9,439 bases of DNA, taken from positions 1-9,439 of the forward strand of contig JASIBJ010000343.1 in assembly GCA_030045215.1 (NCBI GenBank), written 5' to 3'. The notes under the pieces were generated by a model. It was not told where the DNA came from, did not search any database, and was given only the letters and a program-made list of their open reading frames with translations. The stretch is from Streptosporangiaceae bacterium (GTDB lineage Bacteria > Actinomycetota > Actinomycetes > Streptosporangiales > Streptosporangiaceae). The translations under genes and the position numbers were made by a program. This document shows, piece after piece, positions 1-5,954 of this stretch (position 1 is the first letter of the stretch; every line of letters begins with the position of its first letter).

Positions 1-1
1 C

Positions 2-319
2 ACCTGGTACTGGAAGCCGAAGCTCGAGCGCAACGTCGAGCGCGACCGTGCCGCCGATGCCGCGCTGACGGCTGCTGGGTGGGGCGTCGTGCGGGTTTGG
101 GAACACGAGTCGCTTCAGGCTGCCGTCGCCGCCGTCGTTTCGGCCCTGGCCATCTCGCCTGAGCCGCGGCGGCCTCGTCAGCGGGTGGTGGCTGAGCCGA
201 GGGCTCGTCCCGGTGTGGTGCCTCAGCAGCGCCGGCGGAGGGCCGCGGCCGAGGAGGCTCGGCGGCCTGGCGTCGCTGACGAGGCAGGCCGCCGCGCCGC
301 AGCCCGGCAGAATGGCTGA
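2..319 (+). CDS. Vsr-type very short patch repair endonuclease, C-terminal fragment (5' end outside window)
   Basis: The open frame enters from the left edge in frame 2 and ends at TGA 317-319, giving 105 visible residues. The first ~37 residues contain YWKPKLERNVERD, then AAGWGVVRVWEHES. This matches the C-terminal signature of Vsr DNA mismatch endonucleases (P-K-[LI]-x-R-N-x-x-R-D ... GW-x-V-x-R-x-WEHE). Vsr enzymes nick next to T:G mismatches formed by deamination of 5-methylcytosine and are usually encoded beside a cytosine-5 methyltransferase; any such partner would lie to the left, unseen. After WEHES and a short hydrophobic helix-like stretch (AAVAAVVSALAI), the frame continues for about 60 residues rich in Arg, Ala and Pro. 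Typical Vsr proteins end soon after WEHE, so this tail is probably disordered or of recent origin. The family call rests on the motif alone, because the catalytic N-terminal half is not visible. Confidence 0.82.
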   Translation, partial: TWYWKPKLERNVERDRAADAALTAAGWGVVRVWEHESLQAAVAAVVSALAISPEPRRPRQRVVAEPRARPGVVPQQRRRRAAAEEARRPGVADEAGRRAAARQNG

Positions 320-379
320 CTTAGGTCCGCCAGGGCTGGCACACTCAGGATCACATTCGCTGCGCTGCGGGACTTTACA

Positions 380-889
380 TTGCGCGTATATCTGCCTTCG
401 ACCCTCCCGGGATTAGCCGAGCTGCAGCACACGGGCGAAATCAGCCCGGCGCCGGTGCGTGGCTATGCCGTCACGCCCGCGCTTCGGGAGTGGTACTCCA
501 GCGGCGACATGGAGGAACTGGAGTACGTCGCGATGATGTATGCCGCGCGCAGATCGCTCCGCCTGCTTGCGGGCGATCCGGCGGCGGCCACACGTCGGGT
601 CGTACTCGCCGCCGATCTGCCCGACGGCCCTTCAGGCACGGTTGTGGCCACCGGCAGCGGCGGGTTCGACGAGCCGGCTCTGGTGTACATCAATCGGTCC
701 GTGCAGTTGCGGGACATGGTGTCGGTTCATATCGATGATCCGGCCGCGGCGAGCGAGATCGGGGCCGCCGCAGCGGCGCTTCCTGCGGCCGACGCCGGGG
801 ATGAGGATGCCAAATTCGTGGTCGACGGCGCCGAAGGCTACGAGTTGCAGTGGTACGCCACTCAGGAGATCGCGGATCTGCTGGCTTGA
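380..889 (+). CDS. DUF6912-like conserved protein of unknown function
   Basis: 169 residues, TTG start, TGA stop. The N-terminus MRVYLPSTLPGL, the block GYAVTPALREWYSSGDMEELEYVAMMYAARRSLRLL (residues 28-63) and the C-terminal block AKFVVDGAEGYELQWYATQEIADLL (144-168) resemble, from memory, a conserved actinobacterial family annotated as DUF6912. No enzyme motif, signal peptide or membrane segment is visible. The middle (65-140) is Ala/Asp-rich and variable. The TTG start was chosen because MRVYLPxTL is the usual beginning of this family, and because a weak Shine-Dalgarno (CGGGAC, 368-373) lies 6 nt upstream. No better in-frame start gives the complete N-terminal block. It sits 114 bp upstream of pruA in the same direction, so co-transcription is possible but not shown. 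The function is unknown and none is inferred here. Confidence 0.82.
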   Translation: MRVYLPSTLPGLAELQHTGEISPAPVRGYAVTPALREWYSSGDMEELEYVAMMYAARRSLRLLAGDPAAATRRVVLAADLPDGPSGTVVATGSGGFDEPALVYINRSVQLRDMVSVHIDDPAAASEIGAAAAALPAADAGDEDAKFVVDGAEGYELQWYATQEIADLLA

Positions 890-1003
890 ACTGGGCTTTT
901 GTGGGCCTCCAGGACCCGTTGCCCCGGATTCGGCCGGAGGGCGCTGGTCATGGCACGATAAGAATCCGCCGTCGACGTCGGGTACAGCTGGGAGCGTTGC
1001 AAC

Positions 1004-2632
1004 ATGGATTCAGTGACTAATGTCCCGTTTCCGGCTAACGAGCCGATCAGGGGATACGCTCCCGGCAGCGCCGAGCGCGCCGCGCTGGAGGAAAAGATCA
1101 AGGATCTGGCTGGTGAGCGGGCCGAACTCACGATCACGGTCGGCGGCCAGCGGCGCATGGCCGGTGGTACCCCGGTCGAGGTGGTTCAGCCCCACAACCG
1201 CCGGCACGTGCTCGGCCAGCTGAACGAAGCCACCGATGCCGACGTTGCCGCCGCAATAGATGCCGCCGCTGCGGCCGCGCCCGGCTGGCGGGCGCTGTCT
1301 TTCGATGACCGGGCGGCGATATTCCTCAAGGCGGCCGACCTGCTAGCCGGGCCGTGGCGGCAGACCCTGAATGCCGCGACGGTCCTCGGCCAGTCAAAGT
1401 CCGCCTATCAGGCGGAAATCGACTCGGCCTGCGAGCTGATCGACTTCCTCCGGTTCAACGTCTATTACGCCCGGCGGTTGCTTTCTGAGCAGCCGTTCTC
1501 GTCGCCTGGTGTCTGGAACCAGATGGAGTACCGGCCGCTCGAGGGCTTCGTGGTGGCCATCACCCCGTTCAACTTCACCGCGATCGCCGGCAACCTGCCC
1601 ACCGCGGTCGCTCTCATGGGCAACGTCGTGGTCTGGAAGCCGTCGCCCACCCAGCAACTCGCCGCGCACTACCTCATGCGGCTGTTCGAGGCGGCCGGGC
1701 TACCGCCAGGCGTGATCAACATGGTGACTGGCTACGGCCAGGCCGTGTCGAACGTCGCCCTAACCCACCAGGACCTGGCCGGCATCCACTTCACCGGCTC
1801 GACCGCTACGTTCCAGCACCTGTGGCGCACCGTCGGGCAGAACATCGCCTCCTACCGCGGCTACCCGCGGCTGGTGGGCGAGACCGGCGGCAAGGACTTC
1901 GTCATCGCGCACCCATCGGCCGATCCGGACGTGCTCTCCACCGTCCTGGTCAGGGGGGCGTTCGAGTACCAGGGCCAGAAGTGCTCGGCGGCGTCCCGCA
2001 GCTACATCCCGCGCAGCGTCTGGGACCGGCTACGTGACCAGTTCGTCGGCACAGTTGAGTCCCTGACCATGGGCGACGTCGCCGCGGATCTGTCGACGTT
2101 CATGGGCGCGGTCATCGACGACCGGGCCTACCGCAAGCAGGTGGACGCGCTGGACCGGGCCAGAAGCAGGCCCGCCGTCAGCATCCTGACCGGCGGAAAC
2201 GCCTCCGACGCGGAGGGTTACTTCGTGCAGCCCACGGTGCTGGTGTCGTCCGACCCGACCGATGAGGTATTCACCACCGAGTACTTCGGGCCGATCCTCG
2301 GCGTGTACGTGTACGAGGACTCCGACTACGAGGCGGTGCTCGCTCAGGCGGCCGGCATTGCCCCCTACGCGCTGACCGGATCGATCATCGCGCAGGACCG
2401 CGCGGCGATCGCCCACGCTTCGGACGTGCTGCGGTTCTCGGCGGGCAACTTCTATATCAACGACAAGCCCACGGGCGCCGTGGTGGGCCAGCAGCCATTC
2501 GGGGGCGCGCGCGCGAGCGGCACCAACGACAAGGCCGGCTCGATCTTCAACCTGATCCGCTGGGTGAACGCCCGCACGATCAAGGAGACGTTCGTGCCGC
2601 CGGTCGACCACCGCTACCCGCACATGGGCTAG
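1004..2632 (+). CDS. pruA: L-glutamate gamma-semialdehyde dehydrogenase (1-pyrroline-5-carboxylate dehydrogenase)
   Basis: 542 residues, a complete ALDH-superfamily enzyme. It oxidises glutamate gamma-semialdehyde (in equilibrium with pyrroline-5-carboxylate) to glutamate with NAD+, the second step of proline degradation, in the cytoplasm. Visible motifs: ITPFNFTAIAGN with the oxyanion Asn at residue 189; WKPSP 211-215 for cofactor binding; HFTGST 262-267; VGETGGKDF with the general-base Glu293; the catalytic Cys327 in EYQGQKCSAASR; and EYFGPIL 426-432. The N-terminus (VPFPANEPIRGYAPGSAER) and EYQGQKCSA identify the monofunctional ALDH4-type enzyme rather than the bifunctional PutA. The ATG at 1004 has GGGAG at 990-994 with 9-nt spacing. 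A GTG at 1013 is in frame but lacks as good a ribosome site. No proline dehydrogenase gene lies next to it in this window. The last Gly codon and stop fall inside a 29-bp tandem repeat. Confidence 0.97.
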   Translation: MDSVTNVPFPANEPIRGYAPGSAERAALEEKIKDLAGERAELTITVGGQRRMAGGTPVEVVQPHNRRHVLGQLNEATDADVAAAIDAAAAAAPGWRALSFDDRAAIFLKAADLLAGPWRQTLNAATVLGQSKSAYQAEIDSACELIDFLRFNVYYARRLLSEQPFSSPGVWNQMEYRPLEGFVVAITPFNFTAIAGNLPTAVALMGNVVVWKPSPTQQLAAHYLMRLFEAAGLPPGVINMVTGYGQAVSNVALTHQDLAGIHFTGSTATFQHLWRTVGQNIASYRGYPRLVGETGGKDFVIAHPSADPDVLSTVLVRGAFEYQGQKCSAASRSYIPRSVWDRLRDQFVGTVESLTMGDVAADLSTFMGAVIDDRAYRKQVDALDRARSRPAVSILTGGNASDAEGYFVQPTVLVSSDPTDEVFTTEYFGPILGVYVYEDSDYEAVLAQAAGIAPYALTGSIIAQDRAAIAHASDVLRFSAGNFYINDKPTGAVVGQQPFGGARASGTNDKAGSIFNLIRWVNARTIKETFVPPVDHRYPHMG

Positions 2633-2689
2633 TCGGCCGCCCGGGCGTGCAGGCGGGCTAGTCGGCCGCCTGGGCGTGCAGGTGGGCTA
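2626..2689 (+). repeat. 29-bp tandem repeat, 2.2 copies, starting in the pruA stop region
   Basis: Copy 1 spans 2626-2654 and copy 2 spans 2655-2683; both begin GGGCTAGTCGGCCGCC. A third partial copy (GGGCTA) follows at 2684-2689. Copies 1 and 2 match at 27 of 29 positions; the differences are C/T at unit positions 17 and 29. The final Gly codon and TAG stop of pruA lie inside copy 1, so copy 2 carries a second, untranslated GGCTAG. A diverged partial match (GGGCTAGT) recurs at 2860-2867. It looks like a local slippage duplication; no function is evident. Confidence 0.85.
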
Positions 2690-2734
2690 CCCCCCGCAGC
2701 GTGCCCGATTTGCGATGTTCGCGCGGTCGCGCGC

Positions 2735-2809
2735 CCACCTTTCACCGACTCTGCTCGGACGAACCGGGATGTATCGTTACACAATTTGTACCGAGTCGGT
2801 GAAAGGTGG
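2735..2809. repeat. Perfect 17-bp inverted repeat with 41-nt centre; possible pruA terminator or small element remnant
   Basis: The left arm CCACCTTTCACCGACTC (2735-2751) is the exact reverse complement of the right arm GAGTCGGTGAAAGGTGG (2793-2809). The centre, 2752-2792, is richer in A/T than the surroundings and contains a small ACAATTTGT near-palindrome (2781-2789). The right arm is followed by TTTATCT, a weak T-tract. As RNA this would form a long stem capable of ending pruA transcription, but a 41-nt loop is large for an intrinsic terminator. Alternatives are a MITE-like remnant with 17-bp terminal inverted repeats (no target-site duplication is visible in the flanks GCGC/TTTA) or paired operator sites. 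The symmetry is seen directly; the role is unresolved. Confidence 0.85.
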
Positions 2810-2980
2810 TTTATCTACGTCGGGTTCGGCGAGCTGACGCGTGAATCTTCGGCCAAATTGGGCTAGTTGTCCGGTGTGGCGGGTACTCTCGCTGGGAGCG
2901 CTGGTTTACCCCGCGGCCAGCGGGCGCATGGGACGTACTTCGCGCGGCTGCACGCCCGTGTGCTAATGCCTGCCCGCGCC

Positions 2981-2985
2981 GGAGG
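2981..2985 (+). promoter_or_regulatory. Ribosome binding site GGAGG deciding the HAD gene start
   Basis: A strong Shine-Dalgarno GGAGG lies 7 nt before ATG 2993. The HAD fold begins immediately after that ATG. This favours 2993 over the in-frame TTG at 2867, which would add 42 residues of non-conserved sequence. Confidence 0.8.
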
Positions 2986-2992
2986 TGTGCCC

Positions 2993-3733
2993 ATGGCAGC
3001 CATCGACCGCCTAGTCCTCTGGAACATCGACCTGACCCTGGTGGACGTCGGCCGGGTCTCTCGCGATGCTTACGCCGACGCCTTCCGTCGGGTGACCGGC
3101 CGCCCCCTGGTGAGCCTGCCCCAGCTGGCCGGGCGGAGCGACTCCGAGATCTTCTTCGAGTCGCTCGCCCTCAATGACGTCCGGGTCGGCGAGAACGAGA
3201 CCGCCGATGCCGAACTGCTAGCCCGGTACTGCTGGGAGCTGGAAGCCGCCTTCCACGGCCGCCAGGACCAGATGCGCCAGGCCGGAAGGCTGCTGCCCGG
3301 AGCTCGGGCCGCCGTCACTGCGGCGGCCGCGCTCCCAGGGGTGGTCCAGTCCGTGCTGACCGGCTCGATCCGGCCGAATGCCGCCGCCAAGCTGAGCAAC
3401 TTCGGCCTGGACCGGTTCTTCGACCTGGAGATCGGCGGCTATGGATCGGACGCCTACCCGCGCGGTTCGTTGCTGATGATGTCCAGGAGCCGGGCGGCCA
3501 AGAAGTACGGTGCCGAATTCGGCCCGGATGCCACGGTCTACATCGCGGACGCCTGCCGGGACGTGGAAGCGGCCGATATTGGCGGAGCGCGCTGCATCGC
3601 GGTCGCCACCGGCCGCGACACCACCGCCGAACTGCGGGAGGCCCGCGCCGACGTGGTCCTCACCGACCTGTCCGACACCGAGCAGGTGATCTCGACGATC
3701 GACCGGCTAACCAGGGTGCCAGCCGGCCGGTAA
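2993..3733 (+). CDS. HAD-superfamily hydrolase-like protein lacking the motif I nucleophilic Asp
   Basis: 246 residues with the layout of the beta-phosphoglucomutase/phosphoglycolate-phosphatase type of HAD proteins: an N-terminal core strand, an alpha-helical cap (about residues 20-100), then the rest of the Rossmann-like core. Motif I reads LVLWNIDLTLVD, so the usual DxDxT is N11-x-D13-x-T15. The nucleophilic first Asp, which becomes aspartyl-phosphate in phosphatases, is Asn (codon AAC). The other motifs look intact: motif II SVLTGS with Thr123, motif III Lys133 (AAKLSNFGL), and motif IV IADACRDVEAA with Asp186 and Asp190. Such a protein may be non-catalytic (binding or regulatory), or its family may use another mechanism. 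The start is ATG 2993, set by GGAGG 7 nt upstream. It converges on the minus-strand membrane-protein gene 59 bp away. The substrate is unknown. The HAD fold assignment is firm; activity is doubtful. Confidence 0.88.
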   Translation: MAAIDRLVLWNIDLTLVDVGRVSRDAYADAFRRVTGRPLVSLPQLAGRSDSEIFFESLALNDVRVGENETADAELLARYCWELEAAFHGRQDQMRQAGRLLPGARAAVTAAAALPGVVQSVLTGSIRPNAAAKLSNFGLDRFFDLEIGGYGSDAYPRGSLLMMSRSRAAKKYGAEFGPDATVYIADACRDVEAADIGGARCIAVATGRDTTAELREARADVVLTDLSDTEQVISTIDRLTRVPAGR

Positions 3734-3769
3734 TCGAGAGGGAGAGCAGAATCGAGCCGGGTGCGGACC

Positions 3770-3785
3770 GTCGGCCACGGCTGAC
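3770..3785. terminator. Small hairpin between convergent genes, weak bidirectional terminator candidate
   Basis: GTCGGC (3770-3775) pairs with GCTGAC (3780-3785), one pair being G-U on the plus strand, around the 4-nt loop CACG. It lies between two convergent stop codons (3733 on plus, 3793 on minus), where a shared terminator would be expected. There is no T-tract on either side and the stem is short, so support is weak. Confidence 0.25.
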
Positions 3786-3792
3786 TGGTAGC

Positions 3793-5136
3793 TCAGCGCA
3801 ACGGCAGCCGCGTCCAGTTCCGCACGTCCGGCCCGAGCAGCCGCAGGTGGCTGAAGATCGCCAGCACACTGCTCACCTCGGGACCGCCCGGCAGTGGCGT
3901 GTCGTCGGTCCCTGGCGCGTTGAGGTCCAGCTCGATCAGTACCTGCAGGCCGTTCACGTCCGGGATGCAGAGCTCCTGCCAGTGCTTATAGGACTGATCG
4001 ATCCTGCGCAGCATGGCCTGGGCCCCGTCGACGGTGATGTACTGCGACTGGCCGTCGACGAAGTTGCAGTTCAGCGGCGTCTGGCCGGCGTCAGGCCAGA
4101 CCGAGATGCTCAGCGCGGTGTTGTCGACGGCAGGCCCGGCCTGCCAGCCACTCCCGGTCACCCGGCCGTCCAGCCGGGACAGGCTGGTTGGGTATCCCGC
4201 GCCCCAGCTGGCCGGCAAGCCCCAGAGCGCGAAGCCGTACAGCGGGCGGACCAGCGCCGGGTCGAACCTGAGCCGACTGGCGACCCTCCGCAGCAACTGG
4301 TAGCTGGCCTCGGACTGGCTCCAGGCCGACCGGGACTGGTGACCGGGCAGCGGCGGGTCCGGCGGATAGTTGAGCCAGCTGTGGACATCCGTCGGCGCGT
4401 TGGCGTAGCTGAGCGACGGGCTGAAGGATGGCGTCAGCTCGGCCCAGGCGTCCCGGCCGTACTCCCAAAACAGGTCGCCTTCCGGGCTGCGATAGGCCGG
4501 GCCACCGTTGATTGGCGCGACCTCCTGCATGATCGGCCCGCCGCAGGTCAGCCCATGCGGATAGGTCCATTCCTGAGATGGTGGCGGCGAGGGCAGTGGG
4601 TGGTCCTCGTGCCGCCGGGCGGCGCGCAGCCAGGCCCAGCTCGGGACCCGATCAGGTCCGGTCAGGGTGCACTGGCCCGCCGCATTCACCTGCAGCATCA
4701 GAGTCCGGCCGTCGGACAGTGGCGCGCTGGCCTGCAGGCTGACCGAGATGCCGGTGGGCTGGCTGGTCCCGATCTGGGCAAGCCCGCTGGCCGTGAACCC
4801 AGGCGGCAGCCATCCGAACGACACGAATGGTTGCGACGCGCTGAACTCGCGGGGCACTGTCATCAGCGGCCGAGCGTGGTGCGCCGGATGCCCTGGGCTC
4901 GGGCGCGTGCCGGAGCGGTGCCCGAGTCCGGCGGCCAGCGACAGCGCGGCTATCAACGCGACCGCCGCCGCCGCGGCGATCGGGGCCACCCAGGACCGGC
5001 GTCGTCGCTCGGAACGATAGTGCCGACGGTCATGCCGACGGCCGTTTCGGCGGGCTAGCGCGATGTCGACGGTGCACGGCGGGGCCTCGTCGGCCGCTAT
5101 TTCATGCAGCATTTCGCGCACTGCGGTCTCATCCAT
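3793..5136 (-). CDS. Single-pass membrane protein encoded with the SigE-family sigma factor; possible regulator, function unknown
   Basis: 447 residues. The N-terminal cytoplasmic part (1-48) starts MDETAVREMLHEIAADEAPP and ends in a very basic run (RRNGRRHDRRHYRSERRRR, 29-47). One hydrophobic segment follows at about 49-71 (WVAPIAAAAAVALIAALSLAAGL), then a large outer domain rich in Pro, Ser and Trp with four Cys (156, 198, 357, 390) that could form disulfides. The basic run before the helix predicts an N-in topology. The layout fits the membrane proteins often encoded directly after actinobacterial SigE-family sigma genes and presumed to sense or restrain them. The HxxxCxxC zinc anti-sigma motif is absent, so an anti-sigma role is only inference. 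ATG 5136 was chosen because GAGGTGA (5148-5142) sits 5 nt upstream. A GTG at 5145 would overlap the sigma stop by 4 nt but has no ribosome site. Confidence 0.8.
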   Translation of the reverse strand: MDETAVREMLHEIAADEAPPCTVDIALARRNGRRHDRRHYRSERRRRSWVAPIAAAAAVALIAALSLAAGLGHRSGTRPSPGHPAHHARPLMTVPREFSASQPFVSFGWLPPGFTASGLAQIGTSQPTGISVSLQASAPLSDGRTLMLQVNAAGQCTLTGPDRVPSWAWLRAARRHEDHPLPSPPPSQEWTYPHGLTCGGPIMQEVAPINGGPAYRSPEGDLFWEYGRDAWAELTPSFSPSLSYANAPTDVHSWLNYPPDPPLPGHQSRSAWSQSEASYQLLRRVASRLRFDPALVRPLYGFALWGLPASWGAGYPTSLSRLDGRVTGSGWQAGPAVDNTALSISVWPDAGQTPLNCNFVDGQSQYITVDGAQAMLRRIDQSYKHWQELCIPDVNGLQVLIELDLNAPGTDDTPLPGGPEVSSVLAIFSHLRLLGPDVRNWTRLPLR

Positions 5137-5141
5137 GCTGG

Positions 5142-5148
5142 TCACCTC
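5142..5148 (-). promoter_or_regulatory. Ribosome binding site GAGGTGA overlapping the sigma factor stop
   Basis: Read on the minus strand, GAGGTGA (5148 to 5142) includes the TGA stop of the sigma gene (5144-5142). It lies 5 nt before ATG 5136 of the membrane-protein gene. This supports translational coupling of the two genes and decides the downstream start. Confidence 0.65.
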
Positions 5149-5777
5149 GCAGCCGGGGATGAGGAGGGCCCACTGTGGCGTGGGAAGGCGGTGGGCGCCT
5201 CGCGGTTAAGGACGGACGGGGACCAGTCACGGCCGGGAATGGCGGCGGGCGGCTGCGGGCCGGAGCGGGAGGCGGGTCGGCTGCCGGGCGGTGGAGTCGG
5301 GCCCAGCCGGCTCCGCAGCGCGTCGAGGGCCTTGGCCGTCTGGCTCTTGACCGTGCCAGGGGAGCAGTTAAGCAGCTGCGCGGTCTGCTCGACGTTCAGG
5401 TCGCAGTAGTAGCGGAGCACGATCGTGGCTCGCTGCCGGGGTGGCAGGCTCGCCAAGGCGGCTCGCAGGTCCAGCGTCGCGTCGCTGTCGTGAGCCGGTC
5501 CGGCCGTGTCCGGGATCGGCGCTCCCACCAGTACCCGTCGCCCCCAGCCCGACCGTTGCTCGCCGAGGAACTCGCGTACCAGGATCGTGCGGGCGTACGC
5601 GTCGGGATGCTCCATCTTCCGAGCCCGGTCCCAACGGACGTAGAGCCGGGTGATCGCCGTCTGAACCAGATCGTCGGCCCGCGGCCAGTCCTGGCACAGC
5701 AAGTAGGCCACCCGGCGGAGTGGGCCGAGCCGCGCTGTCACAAAGCGGGTGAACTCGTCATCGAGGCGCCCGGTCAC
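5142..5777 (-). CDS. SigE-family ECF RNA polymerase sigma factor
   Basis: 211 residues from GTG 5777. Region 2 spans about residues 8-75: DEFTRFVTARLGPLRRVAYLLCQDWPRADDLVQTAITRLYVRWDRAR, then DAYARTILVREFLGEQR, the core-binding and -10 recognition segment typical of the SigE subfamily. Region 4 is at about 105-157: LASLPPRQRATIVLRYYCDLNVEQTAQLLNCSPGTVKSQTAKALDALR, with the -35-binding helix-turn-helix at 128-155. Residues 158-211 form a Pro/Ser/Arg-rich tail that most family members lack. The start is uncertain. ATG 5888 is in frame and would add 37 Pro-rich residues (248 total), but it has no Shine-Dalgarno, and a promoter-like pair ends right at it. GTG 5777 yields the usual SigE-type N-terminus (MTGRLDDEFTRF), though its ribosome site is also poor. 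The gene lies directly before the membrane-protein gene, probably in one transcript. Confidence 0.9.
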   Translation of the reverse strand: MTGRLDDEFTRFVTARLGPLRRVAYLLCQDWPRADDLVQTAITRLYVRWDRARKMEHPDAYARTILVREFLGEQRSGWGRRVLVGAPIPDTAGPAHDSDATLDLRAALASLPPRQRATIVLRYYCDLNVEQTAQLLNCSPGTVKSQTAKALDALRSRLGPTPPPGSRPASRSGPQPPAAIPGRDWSPSVLNREAPTAFPRHSGPSSSPAAR

Positions 5778-5877
5778 TGGGGCCCGCCCAATCTGCGTGG
5801 CATAGTCACACTGGGTGAATGGAGGCGGAGGCTGATTCGGTTGCCTAGGCCGCCAAGCGGCCCAGGACGGGTCTAGG

Positions 5878-5906
5878 CTGCCAGCCATCGCATACTGGTA
5901 TATAAG
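5878..5906 (+). promoter_or_regulatory. Candidate sigma-70-type promoter for the acetoacetyl-CoA synthetase operon
   Basis: CTGCCA (5878-5883, 4/6 match to TTGACA) is followed after 17 nt by TATAAG (5901-5906, 5/6 match to TATAAT). Transcription would start near 5913, leaving a leader of about 42 nt before GTG 5955. It overlaps the minus-strand promoter candidate. This is a pattern match only. Confidence 0.45.
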
Positions 5907-5917
5907 AGTCGGGTCAA
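5889..5917 (-). promoter_or_regulatory. Candidate promoter for the sigma factor gene
   Basis: On the minus strand, TTGACC (5917 to 5912, 5/6 match) is followed after 17 nt by TATGCG (5894 to 5889, 3/6 match). Transcription would start near 5882, just past ATG 5888, which would leave that ATG untranscribed and favour GTG 5777 as the start. The -10 match is weak, and ECF genes are often autoregulated from non-consensus promoters, so this is tentative. Confidence 0.3.
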
Positions 5918-5954
5918 CGATGGCCGATGTACAGAAGGGTTGGGGGGCGTAGGC

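Larger units (their letters stand above)
2633..2992. other. 360-bp intergenic region between pruA and the HAD gene
   Basis: No credible gene was found here. The frame open from TTG 2867 into the HAD gene has no homology-like start before 2993 and no ribosome site. The region holds the rest of the tandem repeat (to 2689), a short GC hairpin (CGCGC 2720-2724 with GCGCG 2729-2733, 4-nt loop), the 17-bp inverted repeat 2735-2809 with a comparatively AT-rich centre (2769-2790), and the HAD ribosome site at 2981-2985. I see no confident promoter for the HAD gene. Confidence 0.7.

Noticed and set aside
890..1003. Possible promoter or terminator between the DUF6912-like gene and pruA
   Set aside because: GATAAGAAT near 957-965 resembles a -10 box, but no -35 stands at a usual distance. 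The GGGCCTCCAGGACCC hairpin (903-917) is short and bulged, so neither is called.
2030..2623. 197-residue minus-strand open frame within pruA
   Set aside because: It is antisense to the second half of a well-conserved aldehyde dehydrogenase and has no independent support.
2867..2992. TTG 2867 as the HAD start (288 residues)
   Set aside because: There is no ribosome site, and it would add 42 non-conserved residues ahead of the first core strand. GGAGG at 2981 with ATG 2993 is far better.
3787..3796. GGTAGCTCAG, resembling a tRNA D-arm
   Set aside because: No acceptor stem, anticodon arm or T-arm can be placed around it. It overlaps the stop region of the minus-strand gene and is a chance match.
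3847..5058. 403-residue plus-strand open frame opposite the membrane-protein gene
   Set aside because: Its composition (Arg, Gly, Pro, Val and Gln runs) is that of a GC-rich shadow. It has no ribosome site or recognisable domain, while the minus frame has a helix, a coupled start and an operon partner.
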